A stretch of 34,582 nt of DNA, taken from positions 1 to 34,582 of the forward strand of contig JADGJL010000182.1 of assembly GCA_027600665.1 (NCBI GenBank), read 5' to 3'. Both the position numbers and the translations under genes were made by a program. The notes beneath the pieces were generated by a model. The model searched no databases. It saw nothing but the letters and a program-made list of their open reading frames with translations, and was not told the origin of the DNA. Shown in pieces: positions 20,869-29,718 of this stretch (the first letter of the stretch is position 1; each line of letters starts with the position of its first letter). This stretch comes from Irineochytrium annulatum (taxonomy: Eukaryota > Chytridiomycota > Chytridiomycetes > Chytridiales > Chytridiaceae).

Positions 20869-21236
20869 TTTTTCAAGCCGCGTCCGCAAAGGTGGACTTT
20901 GGCTTCCACATTGATCCCGATATTCCAGTCAGCAAGCCATCGAACAGGACCCAGAGCGGTGTCCGCGAGGTCCACCGTGCCAGCTGTCGCGTGAAGTCGT
21001 CCCGAGCAGCCGCAGCAGCGCCGGTGGCCGAGGGTGACACGGCGGACGGGTTGCCGTGCAAGCGCAGAGTCGGACGACGGAAGCCCTCGGAGGAGGGCAA
21101 GGATGACGAGGAGAACCATACTTTTGAGGCGGGGGATAACGATGAGGACGAAGTCGTGCTCGACCTGGTTCTCCGTTGGCGTGTTGTGGGGTCAAAAGAA
21201 CCTAATGCACCTTTCGTTGAAGGCCGTTGTAAGTAA
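20861..21236 (+). pseudogene. Start-less 5' fragment of the DUF2461 gene (duplication copy B)
   Basis: From 20914 the + strand reads PVSKPSNRTQSGVREVHRAS and then CRVKSSRAAAAAPVAEGD. This aligns residue by residue with the first 45 codons of the intact DUF2461 gene at 9917. The initiator ATG of that gene is ATT here (20911-20913 context CCGATATTCCA versus CCGATATGCCA). Further on, the segment that encodes AESDDGSP, matching EESDDAGEP, has slipped into another frame and then returns to frame at DDEEN, so two compensating frameshifts are present. The open frame ends at 21234-21236, before any DUF2461 domain. The upstream bases 20861-20886 include the UXT start codon on the other strand and match 9819-9843. 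I read this as a relic rather than a functional gene. Confidence 0.8.
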
Positions 21237-21600
21237 ACAGTGCCTGTGAAATCTGGATATATTTACGCTGTGAAGGATAGCAAGCAAACAATAACCCGGA
21301 GGTGAAAACTTATGACGATTCTCGGAAGAAACAAAAAAGCATGCTGTGAGAATTCCTGCCCTCTGAACCTCTCGGCGCAAAGCAGGGCATATACAATTTC
21401 ATGACGAGTTTATTTAAAGGCCTTGACATGATCCGTTGTCAATAATATGATTACTTGAAGAGGAAATGGAGGTGCTCTGGTGGCCGAGCACAAATAAAGT
21501 AGGAAAACAAAGATGCCATAAGGAAGAGAAACCGGGATGCAAAAGCAGAACGCGCGATAGTGCTCCAAGGACATAAACGAAAGGCATTCAAAGCCCAGTT
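21237..21600. other. Intergenic region downstream of ALDH7A1
   Basis: This stretch holds the likely 3' untranslated region of the ALDH7A1 gene, with an AATAAA-type signal on the minus strand at 21409-21414. No gene is seen. Confidence 0.5.
21409..21414 (-). terminator. Polyadenylation-type signal for ALDH7A1
   Basis: The minus strand reads AATAAA about 190 nt past the stop codon of the aldehyde dehydrogenase gene. The motif is short, so confidence is limited. Confidence 0.4.
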
Positions 21601-23620
21601 TCAAGCATCAAACTTAATGCCCTGGGCAAGGGGCAACTGCCCACTGAAGTTAATCGTGCAAGTCTGGCGCCTCGTGTACTGCTTCCAAGAGTCCGAACCG
21701 GACTCCCGCCCACCGCCCGTCTCCTTCTCGCCGCCGAACGCGCCGCCAATCTCGGCGCCGTTCGTCGGGATGTTGACGTTCACGATGCCGCAGTCGGAGC
21801 CAGCGGCGCTGGTTGGGAAGGGAAAAAATACTGTTAGAAGGACAAGAGGGGCGAGGGAGAGAGGCGCAATGGCTTACCCAGTCCACTTAAAGACGTTCGA
21901 GACGTCTTTGGTGAACAAGCTGGAGCTCAGACCTTGCCTGACGGAGTTGTTGTGGTGAACGGCCTCCTCGAGGTTCTACAAAGAGCACTCATTCAGAATA
22001 ACACCGCTTCGTAAAGCTCACTCGAGATGTCAAACGTACCTTGATTTTCATCACATGCAGAATCGGCACAAACACCTCATGCTGGACGATGTCGGCGCTC
22101 GGCGAGATGCTCGTGATGGTGGGCTCTACGTAATTGCCGGGCCTGTCAATCACCTCGCCGCCGCGGACGACCTTGCCACCCTGGGCCTCGACGCTTTTAA
22201 TGGCTTTGAGGTACGTGTCGACGGCCGTCTTGGTGTGGAGGGGGCCGCAGAGAACGCCGTCTGGGTTGTGATTGGTGAGACAGCTGATGGGGGGGAGGGA
22301 AAGGAATACGGATGATAGTTACCGTCAAGCGGGTTGCCGATTTTAACCTGGTCATAGGCCTTGGTGAGGCGGGCGAGAAAATCGTCGTGGATCTTCTCGT
22401 GGAGGAAGAGACGACGAGTGGTTGTGCACCTTTGCCTGCGGAAGAGAAGACGGTTGCGTGTGAGTGAGTATCAACGAAGAAAGAATAAAAGGCAACATAC
22501 CCAGCAGTCCCCACGGCAGCAAACAGAACCGACCGCACCGCCAGTTCAATGTCTGCATCCTCCAAGACGATGATCGCGTTGTTCCCGCCCAGCTCCAAAA
22601 TGACCTTCCCGAACCTCTCCTGCACAGTCGTCGCCACCTTCCTCCCAATGGCCGTGCTCCCCGTGAAAGACACCAAGTCGACCCTTCTGTCCTTGCACAT
22701 CATCTCCCCGACGTCCGCCCCGCCGCATACGAGCGAGTGCAGAGCACCGGGCAGGTTGTTTGCCTCCAGCACCTCCTGGATCAGGCGGGTGGTTGCGAGG
22801 GCGATGAGGGGGGTCGAGGGGGCGGGCTTCCAAACGCAGGCGTTGCCGGTAATCATAGCGAGAGCGACGTTCCATCCCGCGACGGCGGCGGGGAAGTTGA
22901 CTAAATTTTTTTCAAAGTTAGCGGTACGTTACGGACAGCGGAGAAGAATTTAACGGGAGAGAAACTCACAAGCCGAGATAATCCCAGTAACACCTAGCGG
23001 GTGGAACTGCTCCATCATGAAGTGCCCGGGCCGCTCCGACGGAATAACCTGCCCATTCAAGCTCCTCGACAAGCCCACAGCGAAGTCCGCGATGTCGATG
23101 TATTCCTGGATCTCGCCCACGCCCTCCGCGAGGATCTTCCCGACCTCGAGCGATACGAGCGCGCCGAGCGCGTCCCTTTTCTGAAAGAGCTTCTCACGGA
23201 TCTGACGGACGATCTCACCACGTTTGGGCGCGGGGACCTCGCGCCAGACCTTCTGAGCCTTCCGGGCAAGATCCAGGGTCTCGCTGAGCTCCGCCGTGGT
23301 ACCCTGTTAACATTTACACATGAGGTTCTTCCACTCGTGCGAAAGCAAGTGAATCGGACAGATGTAATTAATAAACTTACGGTGATGACCTCGGCGATGA
23401 CCTCGTTCGTGGCGGGGTTCACGGACCTGATCACGGGTCCGGAGCCTCCCCACTTGCCGTTGTAGACGCCCAGGTTGCCGGACTCCTTCAGGCCGAGGGA
23501 CGACAGCATGGCCGCATGCGAGGCGAAACCGCTCCCGTTCCGGACGGAGGTGAGGGAGCCGGCCGGCTGGCGGCGCGAGAGGCCGCGGAGGGCGGCGGAC
23601 GAGGAGCGGGAGAGGAGCAT
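21601..23620 (-). CDS. ALDH7A1: ALDH7A1/antiquitin-type aldehyde dehydrogenase (alpha-aminoadipic semialdehyde dehydrogenase)
   Basis: This is an NAD-dependent aldehyde dehydrogenase. In animals the family oxidises alpha-aminoadipic semialdehyde in lysine breakdown. The seven exons are 23620-23381, 23303-22970, 22900-22501, 22435-22323, 22260-22040, 21975-21878 and 21808-21601. All are in frame and give 537 residues, the full family length. The N-terminus ([20 protein letters not shown]) is rich in Arg and Ser with no acids, which suggests mitochondrial import. Visible motifs are FTGSTAIG for nucleotide binding, ELGGNN with the general base Glu294, and GQRCTTTRR with the catalytic Cys328. The family signature near the end reads [20 protein letters not shown], followed by GSDSWKQY. 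That signature and [10 protein letters not shown] at the end set it apart from methylmalonate-semialdehyde and other ALDH classes. The protein looks intact. The substrate in this fungus is inferred from the family. Confidence 0.93.
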
Positions 23621-25657
23621 GGTCGCGCGCGGGGGGATGAGGGTAGGCTGTCGCTTGAGGGGTTCTGCTCCCGTGCTCCGCTCGGAATTGTCGCCTTCAC
23701 TCCTTGAAGAACTGGAACTGGAACTGGAATACGCCCCATTCTCGGCGCGGGGCGCTCGCCCAGGCTGTGATGACTGGAAACGGAACCCTGACCTCAACGC
23801 GTTGATTCATTCAGGCCCCCGACGATGCCTTCGGACCGCTGGGCCGCACCGCCGGCCGGCGAGCGTGGACCAGTGTCGGAGGCTGCGCGTTGCTGCATTA
23901 CGCAAGAGTTCCGGTCCTCGTTGAGGGGCGGATAGGAGTGGGAGGGAGCCGGGTCAGGATGTTGCGTTGCACTTCCTGGTGGGTGTGGGGATAAGGCACT
24001 CCCGGATCTTCCTCTTTAAAGGAGGCGTGGAGGTGAAGACGGAAGATGTCGCTTGGGCGTTGATGAGGGGGCGTTGAACACCGTTGGAGACCTGTAAGCG
24101 GATTATAGCCGCCGCGATCGACGTGTTAGTCGGCGCTGCCCACTTCTCAGCCAATTACTGATTTACGACGAAGTGGACTCCTTGCTTCTCTACCAGAGCT
24201 CACGTGAAGCGCTTTCTTTTCTCCGCGGATTCTTGCACCTCTTGCGGGATAGCAAATGTGCCGATCTCGTGCGCATTCAGGAACGCTGCGTCGCTGAACT
24301 AAGTTGAAGCCCCTGAGACTACCAACTCAGGTCACAGATCGCATTTTTGATTTGCTTGCGAGGTTGCTGTTTGAGACGGGCTGGCGTTGAAGGTCAAGGA
24401 CAGGTCTGTCATCTCGAGGGGAGATGATGTCGGTGCGGTTTGCGCTCTCGAATCTTCCAAACGATGTGCTTCAGGATTGGAGACCTCCGTGGGGTCCCTC
24501 ACGGAACGCAGGCTCAACAGTGTGGTGAGGAAGCGTTGCGTTGCCGAGCTTATAGACGTCATGAACGGTGATCTTTCTCAACACTGTCCGCGCCGCGGCC
24601 ACTGCGCCTTTTTAAACCCTACGCGTCTATCCAGTGCTGTAGTTCATCCCACGCGCCGTCCTTGCAAAGAGACCCCGCTAAATTCGGCGCTAATGACGCG
24701 AGATTCAGCGCGGAGATGGATTGCGGATATAGCTTGATCCGCAGCAAGGTTGGCTGCACCCGAACAGCGACGAACGATGGACAGTTCCTCTCTCCTTCGA
24801 AATCGTCACCGGGTTCCCTACGTAGGTTGTCGAAGTCCAGGCGCAGCAGACCTCGTCGAGAATCGTAGGGAGAAGATGGGTGTCGTCAAACTTGTCGGAC
24901 CTTGAATGAATGAGGAGGACGAACCGTAACTGCAACCATCAGCCCGGCACGTAAGGTTCTCTGTGCGTATTGATCTACGATACAGTTGAACATCTCTATC
25001 TCCAGCATGTGCGCCTCGCGGCTTGTTCCCCGCGGCCTGTGAATTGTGCTGAGCACGTTTGCCTCAGATAGCGTTTGTTCGCTGTGCGGCGGGTGCTGAG
25101 AGGTATGTATTTTCAGCGTTCATGACAGGGAGCCGCTCGTCGCTCGTGCGTCCGCTGTGCTCGGTCTGTCCCTCGCAACCCATTGATATATGAAGCCCAA
25201 GCCCATGCACTCCGGTGTTCCTCAAGCAGCGGCAGAGATTAGCGCCCAATGTTTTTTTATGCTGAAATGCGTGTAAAGCACTCAGCCGGCAATATCATTC
25301 ATCATCAATCCAGTCGTCTGCCGTTTTTGCCAAGAAAGCGACGGCTGTTTACCCAACGCGGTTTCCGCGATCGTCGAAATTGAAACGCGGCCGCACCCCG
25401 TCTCCGAGCCACTCACCAACCCTCTCTGCCAATCCCTCCGAGGCTCCGAGACCTGTCGCGCCAAGCGAGCCACCCCCTTCGCGCTGCAACTCGCCAAGGT
25501 CCTCTTTGAGACCGCGACTCGAAACCAGCATAACACGCCGGCCGCAACCTGCAGGATTTCATAAAGGTCGCGTTCTCGTTGACGTCCCGCCACTCCACCG
25601 TCTACCCGACCTCCCGCCCCATCCGCATACCTTATCCGCATACCATCAGCAGCAACC
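23621..25657. other. Two-kilobase region without a recognisable gene
   Basis: It lies between two divergent genes, so it includes both promoters. Open frames at 24387-24737 (+), 24332-24562 (-) and 24705-24935 (-) are Ser/Thr/Arg-rich, overlap one another, mostly lack ATG starts and match no domain I know. There are no repeats or RNA genes that I can see. A lineage-specific short gene cannot be excluded. Confidence 0.4.
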
Positions 25658-26641
25658 ATGTTCCCCACCACCAGCATCCTCCTCCTCTCCCTCCTCTCCC
25701 TTACCTCCGCCCTCCCCTCACCCTCGCCGCAAATGGCCGCCCAGCCGGTCATGATCCCCGCTCCCGCCGCCGCGGCGATGGGCGCCGCAGCTCCCGCAGC
25801 CATGCCAGCCATGCCCGCTGCCGCCGCGGGTGGTGCGCTGCCCGCCACCATGGCGAAGGCCGCGACGACGATGGCTAAGGCGACCGCGGCGCTGCCGGCG
25901 ACGAAGGCGGTCGCGATGACGACTGTCGCTGTCGCGGGGGCCGGAAAGGCGGCCACGACCGCGGCGGCAGCGGCGGCCGTGCAGACTTATACGTGAGTAT
26001 CCTGTGAATGAGATGTAGGCGCTTGAAGCGCGTATCCCTGCTTGCTTTGCGCCATCTCCATACTACTGTGCCCATAGCGCGTAATTATACTCCCTCCTCA
26101 TCCATCCGCCCTGACCACACGCGCGAAGAAGCCACCCACCCTTCTCCCATATCCCCCAACTCTGTATCTTGTCCTACAAACTTCCACATCTCTCTAATCC
26201 CTATTCCCCCCACACAGCGTAACAGTCGCCCCCAACATCAAGCTCGTCGTCGTCACGGGCGGCCAGCCCGCCGCCACCGCCCCCGCCGCCGCCGGCGCGG
26301 CCGGTGCAGGCGCTGCCATGACCATGACCATGTCTGCCACCAAGGCCGCCGCCACCGCCGCGACCGCCAAGGCCACCGCTGCGACCACGGCTAAGGCTGC
26401 TGCTACCATGCCCGCCGCCAAAATGGCCATGTCGACCGCCGCTGCCCCCGCCCCCGCGGCCGCGACGATGCCTGCGGCCATGCCGGCCGCGATGCCCGCC
26501 GCTGCTGGGACGGCCGCCGCGCCCGCCGCCGCGCCGCCAGTCGTGATCGTGCCCCCGGCTGCGGCGGGTGGGGCTGCCATGCCCGTTGCCATGCCCGCGG
26601 CTGCGCCGGCGCCGGCCGTTGTTGCGCCTGCGAGGCGTTGA
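25658..26641 (+). CDS. Secreted Ala/Met/Pro-rich low-complexity protein
   Basis: The two exons are 25658-25992 and 26218-26641, joined in frame by a 225-nt intron (GTGAGT...ACAG), giving 252 residues. A clear signal peptide opens the protein: MFPTTSILLLSLLSLTSALP, with probable cleavage after the Ser-Ala near residue 18. The mature part is dominated by Ala, with Met, Pro, Thr, Val and Lys. Recurrent short words include AAMPA, TMAKA and TAKA. Acidic residues are absent and Cys is absent, so the chain is basic and probably disordered or helical. Methionine spacing such as MPAAMPAAMPA recalls copper-binding Met-rich segments, but that is only an idea. A short ordered-looking stretch, TVAPNIKLVVVTGG, sits just after the splice site. 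There is no GPI signal. I know no family for it. It could be a cell-wall or extracellular protein, or an effector-like secreted protein. Confidence 0.7.
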
Positions 26642-27189
26642 GATCTATATCACTGGCTCGAAAAGGAGTTTAGGGATAGGAGGTGGATTTCTTTTTGTTT
26701 GTTTTAAAAAGGACTGGATGGAGGGACAGCGTTGACCGTCGTTCCCTTTCGTTTACTCTAGCTTATCTTGTCACTCTTTTAGTGATGGCGCACGCGAGGC
26801 GCACGGATAGTTTGTTATCCCTCCTCGCCTGCGACCTATATAGCTCCCATGTTACCCATTCCTTCTCCTTGGTCGCTTTTACATGATGTACATCTCGCAT
26901 CCCGTCCTACTTTTTTCTTTCTTTCCCCCTTATGCTCTCTTTTCCGTTATTTTCTCTATCGATACTCATCCCGCTTCACTTTTCTGCTTCCTACTTCGTT
27001 TTCGTTGCCTTTTCTGGTTTTGCGCCCTCCCGCTTTCGCGTACATATCTACCCCCTCACACTCACATCTGCATAAATGCACAAATGCACAGCGCGCTCGC
27101 TCGATATCTAGCTTATATCAATACTCAATATAATGTATATCCACTTTTGATCCAAGCAGCCTGACCGAAGAGCCTTCAGCAATAAAGCT
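26642..27189. other. Intergenic region with a pyrimidine-rich tract
   Basis: Bases 26885-27060 on the + strand are strongly C/T-rich, as in many fungal promoters or 3' flanks. Open frames in it are shadows of this composition. No gene is recognised. Confidence 0.4.
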
Positions 27190-27501
27190 TCAACCCCGTC
27201 CCTTCCTGTGCACGTATTTCTCTCGGATGATGCCGATGGAGCCGGCGACGACGGGCTTCACGAGCGCCTCTAGAGCCCGCGCAGGCAGCGCGAGACATAT
27301 ATGACCCAACGTGCTCAACACCTCCCCAAATAGGAACGCACTATTCTTGCCTGCCGGTGCACGCAGAAGCAGGGACGAACTACGGCTATGAAGGGAGCCC
27401 ATCTCGATGATCAAGCGAACGAAATTGGTCAAACCTGTCGGGGGATCTAAGCATGGATGTGCAGTAAACCAGCGTAATAGTTCCTCATCCTTATCGCTGG
27501 C
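27190..27501 (-). other. Unassigned open segment, possible terminal exon
   Basis: The minus strand is open for 103 codons before the stop at 27190-27192. It reads SDKDEELLRWFTAHP near the left, then NFVRLIIEMGSL, and closes VKPVVAGSIGIIREKYVHRK. Residue composition looks protein-like, with amphipathic and hydrophobic stretches. There is no ATG near the 5' end, and a CAG at 27499-27497 could serve as a splice acceptor, so this might be the last exon of a gene whose earlier exons lie in the 230 bp before mS45. I found no such exons and recognise no family. Confidence 0.3.
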
Positions 27502-27730
27502 TTATATACAAAACAAAAAAGCAAATGAACAACCAACATTCACGGCTACCATCTAGCTACGGTCGGCGTTCAACGCTCTTCTTTGTCTTTAACAGCAATA
27601 ATGCAGCGTGTGTATGGTATATACATCTATTTAAGATGCTGCAATTGCTTCTGAAACTCTCAGACAGACCTAGCGGTCACCCTGGCGGCAGCAGTTACGC
27701 GCTCAACCAAGTTGCTCCCCACAAGCTGCA

Positions 27731-28823
27731 TCACATCCAAAACTTTGGATGAGCCGTCCGCTTCTGGTACGTCTCCAAAGGCGTCGCGGGGCGCAACGAC
27801 CGTCCATCATGCACAAGCAATCGCTTCTTCTGATGACCCAAAGCCCGTCAGCCATCTTCACGCTGCCTGTAGCAATCAAAAGCTTACCGTCGGGTCCGAG
27901 ATATCGACGAAATTGAACACCTTCTTCTTCGACGTCAGCTTCTCCTTATCCTCTGCGACTTCCTCCGGCGGGCCCTCCTCAAACTTAAGCGTCGCTTGTC
28001 GGTTGAGTCGTATCTGGCTGTTTACAAAAGGCTCCTTCTCCAAGATTTTCGCCGCATCCTATACGCATGGTCAAATCCCGCGCAACTTCCCTCTGAATGT
28101 CACCTCAGGCGTCACTCCCTCCGTCTCGTCCACCAGCTCGTACAAGGGCGTCATCCGTTCCGCAGCCAGGTAGTGGGGTGGCTCCTTCAGCTTGGGGCCG
28201 TCCTTCACGCCAAGCAGCCGCTCCATCCCCTTTGTCAAGCAGACCTGGATGGGTGTACCCTCAAAGCGAGAAATAAGAACGCGCAAAAAAATTATGTCAC
28301 GTCGAGCTTACCGACGCCAACATTTGCTTTTCTAGCGATTTCAGCCTCAACACTGCCTTTATCCGAACGACAGACAGGTTGTACCGCTTCGCGAGCTCCA
28401 AAGGCGTGTTCAACTCCGGGTTTGCGCGGAACTCGTTGTACACCTTCTCCCTGGTCTCGTCGCTGTAAGAGAATGAGAATGCTGACGCGTTGATTCCAAA
28501 ATCCCACCTTAATGGCGTGAAGTGATCCGGCCTGAAAAGCGGGTTTAACGGGAACGGCTGCAAAGCGTTTAGCACTGGTTAAGAAGAACGAATCCGACCT
28601 GATTCCGTCTCAACAGGTTTGGATGTCCGGATTCTCCCGCGTACTTGTAGAGCGCTCCTTCATCCTTGAGCCACGCGGTTGCTTGCGCCATGGCCTCCTT
28701 CTTCTCCCGTTCCCCGAACTTGACTTCGACCCTGGGCGCCTCCGCAGCCGCCCTGGCCGTCACGGAAAACCACCGACGCATCATCACTGTCGTGTGTCTC
28801 ATTACAGCCGTTGTCAAACCCAT
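27731..28823 (-). CDS. Mitochondrial small-subunit ribosomal protein mS45 (Bot1/Emr1 family)
   Basis: Bot1-type proteins are fungal mitoribosomal subunits needed for mitochondrial translation. The six exons are 28823-28599, 28557-28508, 28462-28312, 28259-28104, 28058-27888 and 27829-27731, giving 283 residues in frame. The N-terminus, with MRHTTVMMRRWFSVTARA, is a plausible mitochondrial presequence. The diagnostic part is PFPLNPLFRPDHFTPL, followed by DETREKVYNEFRANPELN and then the helix-turn-helix-like ELAKRYNLSVVRIKAVLRLK, which is the core of the family. GMERLLGV follows, as expected. Introns are 41, 45, 52, 45 and 58 nt, among the shortest here. The 45-nt intron at 28463-28507 is stop-free and in frame, so its removal is inferred from homology. 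The last exon is chosen because its frame stays open and reads a basic tail. Family confidence is good; the final 30 residues are less sure. Confidence 0.8.
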
Positions 28824-28945
28824 AATGGAAGAATAAGAAACTAAGAGTAATCTTCACTTTCAGTATGTACAGTCGTTGTATTAAATTATTAATTGCAATT
28901 TGTGACAGCGTGAAAACAGCAAAAGAAAGGAAAAAAGCTGCAAAA

Positions 28946-29632
28946 CTAATCCATCGACAACAAAATCTCGTTGACAACTGTCCGGATGTACTTCCGCCTG
29001 TCGTGCAGATCAAACTTGAAGTGCTCTTCGAGTTGCTTGCGGACCTGCAAAGCCTTAACCTCATGCTGCGACCAAGGGAGTCAAAAACAAGACAATACCT
29101 TGGTTATGCTGTGGTCCACGAGACTCCCGGCTGAAAATAACGAAGGGGGATATTAGCTTGACCAAGGGTACGGTCTGGTCTGGTACATACTGGCCAGAAT
29201 GGTCTTTATCTGCTCCTTAAGTTCCTCGTCCGTCGGGCCAGTAGGTGATGCCTCCTTCTCCGCGCCCCTAGTCTTCAGCGGCTCCGACACGACCTCCGTC
29301 TTCCGTCGCTTGTTTGCCGCGGGTTGGTTCACGTAGGGGACAACACTGCTCTCCAAGTCCGCCCGTTTCTTGGCCGACAGGCACACGAACTCGGCCTTCA
29401 GGAGGTTCATGATGCCGTCCTCCGACTCCACGTCTGTCCGCTCCTCCTCGACGGCCCGCTGGCGCTCGGACAGGAACATCTCAAAGGCCGTCTGCGGACG
29501 TGGCTTCCTCCCGGGCTTCTTCTTCCGAAACGACCAGGACCTGGCCGGGTCGACGACGATCTCCTCCATCTCCGCCCGCTGCGCGGCCGTCAGCGTCGGT
29601 GCTGCGGGTCGCTCCTTCTTGTCGGTCGTCAT
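28946..29632 (-). CDS. HMG-box-like protein with C-terminal DEK_C-type domain
   Basis: The three exons are 29632-29191, 29130-29099 and 29044-28946, giving 190 residues. After a basic KKKPGRKPRP stretch, which looks like an AT-hook or nuclear localisation signal, residues about 40-95 read FEMFLSERQRAVEEER and LLKAEFVCLSAKKRADLE. This is the spacing of a divergent HMG box. The C-terminus reads LVDHSITK, VRKQLEEHFKFDL and YIRTVVNEILLSMD, which fits the DEK_C fold, a small helical DNA- or histone-binding module. The second intron could use an acceptor 21 nt earlier (intron of 33 nt); the 54-nt version is preferred because it restores the TK-VRKQLE spacing. The start lies 86 bp from that of the divergent TBL1-like gene, so the two chromatin-type genes may share a promoter. 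An upstream ATG at 29671 would add 13 residues. Confidence 0.7.
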
Positions 29633-29718
29633 TCCCGAAGACGAATATCGGACTCGGTTGCTCTTTCGCAAAGAATTTCACGTCGCATTCGGGACCATTG
29701 GGGCCGGCCATTGGGACT
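29633..29718. promoter_or_regulatory. Compact bidirectional promoter (HMG/DEK_C and TBL1-like genes)
   Basis: Only 86 bp separate the two divergent start codons, too little for two independent promoters with normal 5' untranslated regions. Transcription start sites may therefore overlap. The inference comes from gene layout alone. Confidence 0.55.

Noticed and set aside
20853..21236. A functional gene in the open frame over the DUF2461 fragment
   Set aside because: There is no ATG in frame at the homologous position (ATT instead), it overlaps the UXT start on the other strand, it shows compensating frameshifts, and it lacks the DUF2461 domain.
25282..25956. 224-codon minus-strand frame and a similar one at 26194-26592
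   Set aside because: Both are Ala/Gly/Met-rich mirror images of the low-complexity secreted protein, whose signal peptide and intron phase support the + strand.
26885..27133. Hydrophobic small proteins in the C/T-rich tract
   Set aside because: Phe/Ser/Leu-rich frames arise from pyrimidine-rich DNA in all frames; there is no other support.
29066..29098. A 33-nt intron in the HMG/DEK_C gene
   Set aside because: It is below the smallest intron otherwise seen; an acceptor 21 nt further on gives 54 nt and restores the DEK_C spacing.
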